Shown piece after piece: positions 15,437-20,607 of a DNA stretch of 20,607 bases. Location of the stretch: the NCBI GenBank assembly GCA_021824055.1, contig JAKALV010000027.1:1-20607 (forward strand), read 5' to 3'. A program made the translations under genes and the position numbers. The stretch is from Acidobacteriota bacterium. GTDB taxonomy: Bacteria; Acidobacteriota; Vicinamibacteria; Vicinamibacterales; SCN-69-37. Positions within the stretch are counted from its first letter, which is position 1. Every line of letters starts with the position of its first letter. The notes under the pieces are model-generated. The model ran no database searches. It was not told the DNA's origin and was given only the letters and a program-made list of their open reading frames with translations.

Positions 15437-15486
15437 GGCCGAGCTTGAGCTCGGCCTCTCCAGGCCAAGCTGAAGCTTGGCCCTAC
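15433..15486. repeat. REPIN-like inverted doublet of two REP hairpins (copies 4 and 5)
   Basis: A forward copy (GTAG 15433-15436, arms GGCCGAGCT and AGCTCGGCC around TG, to 15456) is separated by six bases (TCTCCA) from an inverted copy (15463-15486). In the inverted copy the arms read GGCCAAGCT and AGCTTGGCC, so one G-C pair has become an A-T pair on both sides and pairing is kept. Each half can fold alone, or the whole can form a longer stem. It follows the last gene of the operon and probably acts as its terminator. Confidence 0.92.
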
Positions 15487-15515
15487 GTGCTACGCGGAAC
15501 CAAGACGCCTTGGGG

Positions 15516-15521
15516 TAGCAT
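15516..15521 (+). promoter_or_regulatory. Candidate -10 of a leaderless DUF1028 transcript
   Basis: TAGCAT lies six bases before ATG 15528, with no Shine-Dalgarno sequence between them. The spacing equals that at 8189 and 18336, and is one base less than at 18390. A -35 hexamer is not visible. Confidence 0.35.
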
Positions 15522-15527
15522 CTGCCC

Positions 15528-16346
15528 ATGACGAAAAGCCTTCGGTTTGCCACAGCGCTGGCTCTATTGCTCGTGCCTCGCGCCGCCTTTGCCACCTGGT
15601 CCGTCGTCGCGCTCAACGCGAAGACCGGCCAGGCCGTGGTGGCCTCGGCCACGTGCGTCACGGGCGCGAATCTCGTCCGCCGCGCTCCGCCGTTCGGGCT
15701 GCGCAGCATTCAGGCGATCGTGGTGCCCGGCAAGGCCGCGGCCGCCGCGCAGGCGAACGTGGACAGCACGTTTGCGAATCAGAATCTGATCTTCGCCGAG
15801 TTGCAGAAGGGCACGGCGCCGGCCGACATCATCAAGCTGCTCAGCGCGGATCCGCAGTTCGAGTCGCGGCAGTTCGGCATCATCGACATGACCGGCCGCG
15901 GGGCCGGCTACTCGGGCGCCGCCAATCAGGCCGCGTCGCTCGACGCGCAGGGGCAGGTGCCGGGCCAGCCGATCTACTACTCGATCCAGGGCAACATTCT
16001 CGCGAGCGACGATGTGGTGCATGACGCGGTGAAGGCGTTTGTTGCTGCGAATGGCGAGCTGACCGACCGCGTCATGGCCGCGATGGAAGCCGCGGATGCG
16101 AAGGGCGGCGACAAGCGCTGCTCGTGCGACTCGCTGCCGAAGACGCCGGCGCCGTGCGTCACCAAGCACGCGCACATCGCGTACATCCTGCTGGCCGAGA
16201 AGACGGACACGAACAAGACGTCGTACAGCGACGGCGACTACGCGATGTTCATCAGCGTCAGCGAGAGCGACATCAAGGCGGACGAAGACGCGAACCCGGT
16301 CAAGACGTTGCGGATGCGGTACGACGCCTGGAAGAGGAAGCAATAG
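15528..16346 (+). CDS. Exported DUF1028 family protein (Ntn-hydrolase-like)
   Basis: This is a 272-residue protein of DUF1028 (COG3342), placed in the N-terminal nucleophile hydrolase superfamily but with no known substrate. A signal peptide covers residues 1-22, with the cleavage box A20-F21-A22. Cutting there would leave Thr23 as the first residue of the mature protein (TWSVVALNAKTGQAVVASAT), which matches the beta-strand start of the family. The core includes the segments VTGANLVRRAPPFGLRSIQAIV and IIDMTGRGAGYSG. The C-terminal third has a Cys-containing insert (CSCDSLPKTPAPC). ATG 15528 is chosen for the signal peptide. It is probably transcribed alone, since a REPIN separates it from the operon and a large inverted repeat follows it. 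Confidence 0.9.
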   Translation: MTKSLRFATALALLLVPRAAFATWSVVALNAKTGQAVVASATCVTGANLVRRAPPFGLRSIQAIVVPGKAAAAAQANVDSTFANQNLIFAELQKGTAPADIIKLLSADPQFESRQFGIIDMTGRGAGYSGAANQAASLDAQGQVPGQPIYYSIQGNILASDDVVHDAVKAFVAANGELTDRVMAAMEAADAKGGDKRCSCDSLPKTPAPCVTKHAHIAYILLAEKTDTNKTSYSDGDYAMFISVSESDIKADEDANPVKTLRMRYDAWKRKQ

Positions 16347-16351
16347 GAGCG

Positions 16352-16597
16352 ATCACGCGGAGCCGCGGAGGCGCGGAGGAACAACCGGTTTCCCGGCCGG
16401 CAAGGGCCTTGGGTCAGCGAGACGAAAGGGCCTGGCGGCCGCCTCCGGCGGCCGGCCGGAGTGAGGCAGCGCGGGCACGAAAGACCTCCGGGTCTTCGAT
16501 GAGGTCTTTCGTGTCCGCGCTGCCTCACCCCGGCTAGCCCGGCGCAGCCGGGCCACCAGGCTCCTTCAACTCCGCGTCCTCCGCGCCTCCGCGTGAG
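16352..16597. repeat. Nested inverted-repeat region between convergent genes
   Basis: The 264-base gap between the convergent DUF1028 and serine dehydratase genes holds no gene. At its centre, arms at 16461-16488 and 16501-16528 pair at 27 of 28 positions around a 12-base loop; the mismatch is a G-T wobble. Looser complementarity extends the stem to about 16431-16560. At the outer edges, CACGCGGAGCCGCGGAGGCG (16354-16373) faces CCGCGCCTCCGCGTGA (16580-16595) in inverted order. It can serve as a terminator for both genes and has the symmetry of a small non-autonomous mobile element. Confidence 0.85.
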
Positions 16598-16610
16598 CCG
16601 GTTGTGAAGC

Positions 16611-18014
16611 CTATCGACTGGACGCCATGCCACGCAGCCGCGCGCCGAGCTCGGCGCTGAGTCTCACGGCCGTCGGCGTCGTCGCCAGGCCGCCGAGCGC
16701 CGTGCAGCGGTGCTCGCGCGGCATGTTCTCGGCCACGCGCCGGGCGGCATCCACGACCTCGTCAAACGGGATGACCGCGTCGTAGCCCGCGAGCGCCATG
16801 TTCGCGCACGAGAGCGCGTTGCTGGCCGCGATGACGTTCTTGCCGAGGCATGGGATCTCCACGCGCGCGGCCACCGGGTCGCAGATCAGGCCGAGCATGC
16901 TTTGAAGTGCCATCGACGCCGCCGACGTGGCCTGCGTCAGGTTGCCACCGCCGAGCGTGACCAGCGCCGCCGCGGCCATCGCCGCCGCGGATCCGCCTTC
17001 GGCCTGGCACCCGCCAACTTCAGCGGCGAACGTCCATGGGCCGGCGATGAACACGCCGATCGCGCCGGCCGCGAGCATCGCGCGGGCCATGTCCTCTTCG
17101 CCGAGGTGCATCTCTTCAGCCATCGCGATGCACGACGCCGGCAGCGCGGCGCAGGCGCCGGCGGTCGGCGCCGCGACGATGACGCCCATCGAGCTCTTCA
17201 CTTCCATCAGCGCCGTGGTGTAGAGGACGGCGCGATTGAGCGCGCCGCCGTTCAGCAGGCCGCCGTGCTTCATCTTCTCGGCGAACTTGCCCGACTGATG
17301 CCCGAGGATCCGATCCGCGTGGTTCGTGCCCGCGATGCCCTGCGCGATGGACTTGCGGAGGATGCGGACGATGTCCACCATCATCGCGAGCACCGCGTCT
17401 TCGGTGAGCGCGCCGCGGGCTTTCTCGTATTCCACGGCCCATTGCCACAGCGGAATCTCCCGTCCGGCGTCGAGCGCCATCAGCTCCGCGCAGGAGCGGA
17501 AGGGCAGCCGCGCGTTCGGCTGCGACAGCACGGGCAGTACCGGGTTGAGCACGCGGCCAGCGATCTCGACGCGGCTGCCACCGTCGAGCGACACCGGGGC
17601 GCCGTCGATCTCGAGCACCTCGATCATGCCGCCGCCGGTGGAGATCGCGATCATCGTGTGGTGTTCGCGCGCGTTCGTGAGCGTGAGGCGGTACGTATTC
17701 GGATGCGGATCGTGGCTGTCGATGTACTTGATCGTGACCTGTACGCCGGCCGCGGCCAGCGCCGTTGACGAATTCGGCAGGCGCTCGTCGGCGGCGTCCC
17801 ATCCGAGCAATCCGCCGAACAGGCCCATGTCCGAGCCCTGGCTCTCGTGCGTGTTGGGCAGCGATCCGTTCTTGTCGAATTCGATCAGCACGCTGGCGAT
17901 GTCCCCACCCATCAGATCGCGCGCCAGACGTCCGATCCGCAGCGCCGCGGCGCAGTGCGAACTCGACGCGCCGCGCATGACGGGGCCAATCACGTCGTTG
18001 AAGATGCTGACCAT
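16611..18014 (-). CDS. sdaA: L-serine dehydratase (L-serine ammonia-lyase), iron-sulfur type, single chain
   Basis: This enzyme converts L-serine to pyruvate and ammonia using a [4Fe-4S] cluster. The 467-residue chain fuses the beta domain (N-terminus, with GPVMRGASSSHCAAALR) to the alpha domain. The likely cluster ligands are C336 (EVGGCQAEGG), C378 and C389 (LICDPVAARVEIPC). APTAGACAALP around C288 is also a family signature. ATG 18014 is selected because homologues start with this IFNDVIGP strand. The longer reading from 18080 adds an unusual Ser/Leu stretch without support. There is no clear ribosome-binding site. The 72 bases up to the antitoxin gene contain no recognisable promoter, so it may be transcribed with that gene. 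The name sdaA is by family; the organism may call it sda. Confidence 0.94.
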   Translation of the reverse strand: MVSIFNDVIGPVMRGASSSHCAAALRIGRLARDLMGGDIASVLIEFDKNGSLPNTHESQGSDMGLFGGLLGWDAADERLPNSSTALAAAGVQVTIKYIDSHDPHPNTYRLTLTNAREHHTMIAISTGGGMIEVLEIDGAPVSLDGGSRVEIAGRVLNPVLPVLSQPNARLPFRSCAELMALDAGREIPLWQWAVEYEKARGALTEDAVLAMMVDIVRILRKSIAQGIAGTNHADRILGHQSGKFAEKMKHGGLLNGGALNRAVLYTTALMEVKSSMGVIVAAPTAGACAALPASCIAMAEEMHLGEEDMARAMLAAGAIGVFIAGPWTFAAEVGGCQAEGGSAAAMAAAALVTLGGGNLTQATSAASMALQSMLGLICDPVAARVEIPCLGKNVIAASNALSCANMALAGYDAVIPFDEVVDAARRVAENMPREHRCTALGGLATTPTAVRLSAELGARLRGMASSR

Positions 18015-18086
18015 GAGGCTAATCGTCGGTGCCGAGCTCGATGCCGTCAAGCACGATGTGATCAAGGCCGGGGAATTCACTCAACG

Positions 18087-18329
18087 CTACCGCCACTGAT
18101 CTTCATCGATCACCCTCTGACTCTTGAGCGCGGCCTCGAACTCACTCGCATCAGCGGCAGACCACGTCATGTAGCGGGTCAGCCGTTGCCGCCCCGCCTC
18201 AATTCCGACGGCCTCTTCGAGAATCTGCAGTGCCGTGGTGTTGACGCTTTGTCCCCGGCTCTTGCCGAGCTTCGTGAGCCGCCGGCTCAGCTCGTCCGAC
18301 ACGCCACGAATGGTCAGTTGCGTTGCCAT
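18087..18329 (-). CDS. Orphan ribbon-helix-helix antitoxin (FitA/VapB-like)
   Basis: This is an 80-residue protein with a ribbon-helix-helix N-terminus: TQLTIRGVSDELSRRLTKLGKSRGQSVNT is the beta strand and the two helices. A C-terminal tail, AADASEFEAALKSQRVIDEDQWR, is of the kind that wraps a PIN-domain toxin. The normal partner would follow within a few bases, but the next gene downstream is the serine dehydratase. The 72 bases between contain only short, non-coding-looking frames. The toxin has therefore been lost or lies elsewhere; alternatively the protein acts as a stand-alone regulator. ATG 18329 is preceded at six bases by TATCAT with an upstream TGC, an extended -10 pattern that suggests a leaderless mRNA. 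The longer reading to 18521 overlaps the divergent gene and is rejected. Confidence 0.85.
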   Translation of the reverse strand: MATQLTIRGVSDELSRRLTKLGKSRGQSVNTTALQILEEAVGIEAGRQRLTRYMTWSAADASEFEAALKSQRVIDEDQWR

Positions 18330-18335
18330 GCAGGC

Positions 18336-18341
18336 ATGATA
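18336..18341 (-). promoter_or_regulatory. Candidate extended -10 for the orphan antitoxin
   Basis: On the minus strand TGC is followed by TATCAT (18341-18336), which ends six bases before ATG 18329. This is an extended -10 pattern with the same short spacing as at 8189 and 15516. No -35 hexamer is visible. The region also contains the divergent start at 18403. Confidence 0.4.
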
Positions 18342-18389
18342 GCAAGACCATGTCTGCACGCCCCATGCCTCGGTTGGCCGCTTCCGTGC

Positions 18390-18395
18390 TACCTT
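18390..18395 (+). promoter_or_regulatory. Candidate extended -10 for the glycosyltransferase gene
   Basis: TGC is followed by TACCTT at 18390-18395, ending seven bases before GTG 18403. The spacing is one base longer than at three other genes in this window. No -35 hexamer is visible, and no Shine-Dalgarno site lies between it and the start codon. Confidence 0.35.
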
Positions 18396-18402
18396 CCCCG
18401 GC

Positions 18403-20352
18403 GTGAAACTCCCGCGCGGCCTCGCCGTCCTCGTGACGCTGGTCTTCCTGGCCGTGCTCATCCGCACGGCCTGGATGAGCGACGACGCCCTGATCACGCT
18501 GAGAACCGTGCTGAACGTCACGCACGGCTACGGCCTGACGTTCAACGTCGCCGAACGCGTTCAATCGTTCACGCATCCGCTGTGGCTCTTCGTGGTCACA
18601 GCCGTGTACCTCGTGGTCCGCAACATCTACATCGCGGTCTTCGCGGTGTCGTTCGGCGTGTCGCTCCTGGTGTTCTGGATCGCCGTCCGCAACGCGGCGT
18701 CGCCGCTGCGTGCCTGGATCGTGGCCGGCGTGCTGCTCTTTTCGCACGCGTTCATCGACTTCTCGACGTCCGGACTCGAGAATCCGCTGTCGTGCCTGCT
18801 GCTCGCGGGCCTGGTTGCGCTCTTCTTCAACGAAACGCTCGACCGGCGCCGCTGGCTCGCCGGCCTGTGGCTCATCGTGTCGGGCCTGTACCTCACGCGG
18901 CCCGACGATGTGCTGCTGGCGCTGCCGGTGGTGCTCATCGCCAGCGTGCGGGTCCGGCGCGTGGGGCAGATCGTCGGCGCCGCGGCCGCCGGCTTGCTGC
19001 CGGCGCTCGCGTGGACGATCTTCGCGCTGATCTACTACGGCTTTCCATTTCCCAACACCGCCTATGCCAAGCTCGGCGCCGGCATCAGCCGCGGCGAGCT
19101 CTTGACGCAGGGCTTCCTGTACCTCGTGGACTCCATCGATCGCGATCCGCTCACGCTGATGGTGGTCGCGTTCGGCGCCGCGCTGGCCATCGCCTCGCGG
19201 TCAACGCTGATGCGCGCGCTGGTGGCCGGCATCGCATTGCACCTGCTGTATGTCGTCGTCATCGGCGGCGATTTCATGGCGGGACGCTTTCTGACGGCGC
19301 CGTTCTTCGTCGCGGTGTTGATCCTCGGCCGGGTGCCGGCCGGTGGACGCGATCTCTGGATCGGCACGGCCGTGCTGCTGGGGCTGGTGGGTCTCGCCCC
19401 CGCCGTGATCCCCGCAAAGACCGACAGCCGCTTCGATTCGCCGCAGATCAAGCGCAGCGGGATCACGGACGAACGCGGTTACTACTTCCAGCGCGCGTCG
19501 CTTGTGACCGCGGGCCGCTGGACGTTCAACGAGCCGGAATTCCGGCCGTTCGACGGGGCCGTCCATCGGCCGATCATCATGGATCTGTGCGGACTGCTGG
19601 GTGATGCCGGCGTCAACTACGGCCCGGATGCCCACGTGCTCGACTCGTGCGCGCTGGCCGATCCGCTGCTGTCCCGTCTGCCGGCCATCTGGAACCGGGA
19701 ATGGCGCATGGGGCACTTCCGCCGCATGGTTCCCAACGGCTATCGCGAAAGTCTCATCGGCGGCAGCAATGTCATCGAAGACCCCGCGCTCCACCAGTTC
19801 TACGATCAGATTCGGCTGATCACCCGCGGGCCGTTCTTCTCCGAGGCCCGCTGGCGCGCGATCGTCGGCATGAACACGGGCGCGTTCGACCATCTCATCG
19901 ACCGCAGGTTCCACCGCTATAACGGCGCCGTCACGACGCTGGACGACGTCGCCGCGGTCAAGGCGGACGAAACCCCGCTCGACGCGCCCGGCGTCCGTCA
20001 GTTTGCGGCGGCGTTGGCCGTCACCTGCGACGACCGTGGCGGGCGACGCTACTTCGACATTTCCCTGAACAGCGACGGGTTCTATCACCTCTCGTTCATC
20101 AAGCAGAATCGCCTGGTCAGCGAGCTCGAGGTCGTGCCGATTCCCGAGTACCGCCGAAAGCCCGGTCTGGTGCGGCGCACGCTGGATGTTCCGCAGCGCG
20201 CGAGGGCGCAGGGGTTTGACACGGTGCTCGTCGAGTGGGTCAGCGGCGGCACCACGCACGCGTTGGGACACCTTCTGCTCGAAGGCAATTCGCCGACCGA
20301 TGCCGAGTTGCTCCATCGCGTGGCCGTGCGCGACGGGTTCGCGGTTCAATGA
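18403..20352 (+). CDS. GT-C type membrane glycosyltransferase (AftB-like)
   Basis: This is a 649-residue protein with about ten membrane helices in its first 350 residues and a large soluble C-terminal domain. The segment SDDALITLRTVLNVTHGYGLTFNVAERVQSFTHPLWLF (residues about 26-63) is the loop after the first helix. Its Asp pair is the hallmark of lipid-linked-sugar GT-C enzymes, and the whole resembles the mycobacterial arabinofuranosyltransferase AftB. ISRGELLTQGFLYLVDS and YYGFPFPNTAYAKLG also occur in that group. It would use a polyprenyl-phosphate sugar at the outer face of the membrane. The sugar and acceptor are unknown. GTG 18403 is the start that keeps a short basic N-terminus before the first helix. 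It probably stands alone. A REP-like hairpin follows it. Confidence 0.85.
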   Translation: MKLPRGLAVLVTLVFLAVLIRTAWMSDDALITLRTVLNVTHGYGLTFNVAERVQSFTHPLWLFVVTAVYLVVRNIYIAVFAVSFGVSLLVFWIAVRNAASPLRAWIVAGVLLFSHAFIDFSTSGLENPLSCLLLAGLVALFFNETLDRRRWLAGLWLIVSGLYLTRPDDVLLALPVVLIASVRVRRVGQIVGAAAAGLLPALAWTIFALIYYGFPFPNTAYAKLGAGISRGELLTQGFLYLVDSIDRDPLTLMVVAFGAALAIASRSTLMRALVAGIALHLLYVVVIGGDFMAGRFLTAPFFVAVLILGRVPAGGRDLWIGTAVLLGLVGLAPAVIPAKTDSRFDSPQIKRSGITDERGYYFQRASLVTAGRWTFNEPEFRPFDGAVHRPIIMDLCGLLGDAGVNYGPDAHVLDSCALADPLLSRLPAIWNREWRMGHFRRMVPNGYRESLIGGSNVIEDPALHQFYDQIRLITRGPFFSEARWRAIVGMNTGAFDHLIDRRFHRYNGAVTTLDDVAAVKADETPLDAPGVRQFAAALAVTCDDRGGRRYFDISLNSDGFYHLSFIKQNRLVSELEVVPIPEYRRKPGLVRRTLDVPQRARAQGFDTVLVEWVSGGTTHALGHLLLEGNSPTDAELLHRVAVRDGFAVQ

Positions 20353-20365
20353 ACACCTCTGCTTC

Positions 20366-20389
20366 GGCCCAGCGGAGGCGGGGCCCTAC
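20366..20389 (-). repeat. REP-like hairpin, copy 6 (variant arms)
   Basis: On the minus strand GTAG (20389-20386) is followed by arms of GGCCC and GGGCC, with an inner GC-GC pair and a four-base loop. The overall layout matches the other copies but the arm sequence differs. It lies between the convergent ends of the glycosyltransferase gene and the partial gene at the right edge. Its TAG is the stop codon of the latter. Confidence 0.7.
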
Positions 20390-20607
20390 GCAAACGACGG
20401 CGATGCCGGCAGCGCCCACGTGGAAAGGGACGCGGACGGCAGCGTGCGCGCGGGCGCGAGCTCGTGCTCAGCGCGGGCGTTGATCCCGGGCGGAACGCTG
20501 ACGGGCAGTCCCAACATCGCCGCGGTGGCCGCCGCGGATTCCGCTCCACCCCAGTAATCGGAATGGCCGTAGCCGCGCGCGCCGGCCGCATGCACCATGG
20601 GCAGCCG
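20386..20607 (-). CDS. 3' end of an unrecognised gene, cut by the window edge
   Basis: An open frame enters from the right edge and reads 73 residues to a TAG at 20388-20386. It contains the sequences HAAGARGYGHSDYWGGAESA and AAATAAMLGLPVSVPPGINA. The reading looks protein-like: third positions are G/C-rich, and there is a GYGHSDYWGG block of conserved appearance. An internal ATG at 20598 exists, but nothing suggests it is the true start. I do not recognise the family. The stop falls within a REP-like repeat, as for the EVE gene. The last part of the frame (SLSTWALPASPSFA) is low in conserved character and may be a tail created by the repeat. Confidence 0.5.
   Translation of the reverse strand, partial: RLPMVHAAGARGYGHSDYWGGAESAAATAAMLGLPVSVPPGINARAEHELAPARTLPSASLSTWALPASPSFA

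Noticed and set aside
18010..18099. A short plus-strand frame ending AGEFTQRYRH, as a possible remnant gene
   Set aside because: It is under 30 residues and overlaps the start of serine dehydratase. I could not tie it to any family with confidence.
17847..19604. A 585-residue open frame on the plus strand across several genes
   Set aside because: It crosses the antisense of serine dehydratase and the antitoxin and then runs out of frame through the glycosyltransferase, whose own frame has clear membrane segments and motifs.

Overview
The window looks like a chromosomal segment of a high-GC soil or environmental bacterium, most probably an acidobacterium of the Vicinamibacteria type. This placement is an inference. 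It rests on the DUF1592/DUF1552/ankyrin secreted gene set, the strong G/C bias at third codon positions, an exported DUF1028 protein, and the abundance of short GTAG-headed hairpin repeats. There is no rRNA or tRNA gene in the window to confirm it.

Layout, left to right. Positions 131-1145 hold an ECF-type sigma factor and a small membrane protein that is probably translated with it. Positions 1193-1835 hold a VapBC toxin-antitoxin pair whose two genes overlap by 35 bases. A GlsB/YeaQ-type membrane protein follows on the minus strand (1904-2143). It is separated from the next gene by a degenerate tandem array of 7-base units (2215-2344). Positions 2342-8024 are a three-gene minus-strand operon, read in the order DUF1592-type secreted c-type cytochrome, Tat-exported DUF1552 protein, exported ankyrin-repeat protein. 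A divergent plus-strand GH43 glycosidase (8201-9193) and prfC, release factor 3 (9268-10875), come next.

Positions 10991-15436 are a compact plus-strand operon of six genes: a multi-pass membrane protein, two SAM methyltransferases, an Fsr-like MFS exporter, a deoxynucleoside-kinase-like P-loop protein and an EVE-domain protein. Four of its five junctions overlap (GTGA, GTGA, ATGA, TGATG) and the other has a 13-base gap, so the genes are very probably co-translated. The overall function is not known to me. An exported DUF1028 (Ntn-hydrolase-like) protein follows (15528-16346). It converges on an L-serine dehydratase (16611-18014, minus) across a 260-base nest of inverted repeats. An orphan ribbon-helix-helix antitoxin (18087-18329, minus) diverges from a GT-C-type membrane glycosyltransferase (18403-20352). 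The 3' end of an unrecognised minus-strand gene runs off the right edge.

The most distinctive structure is in the spaces between genes. At least six copies of a REP-like hairpin (GTAG plus two 9-base arms) sit just after genes, two of them as an inverted doublet of REPIN type. An unrelated 116-base near-perfect palindrome fills the whole gap between prfC and the six-gene operon. In two cases the GTAG of the repeat supplies the TAG stop codon of the neighbouring gene, and in a third the palindrome begins on the last base of a stop codon. No transposase of the REP-associated (RAYT) type is present in the window.
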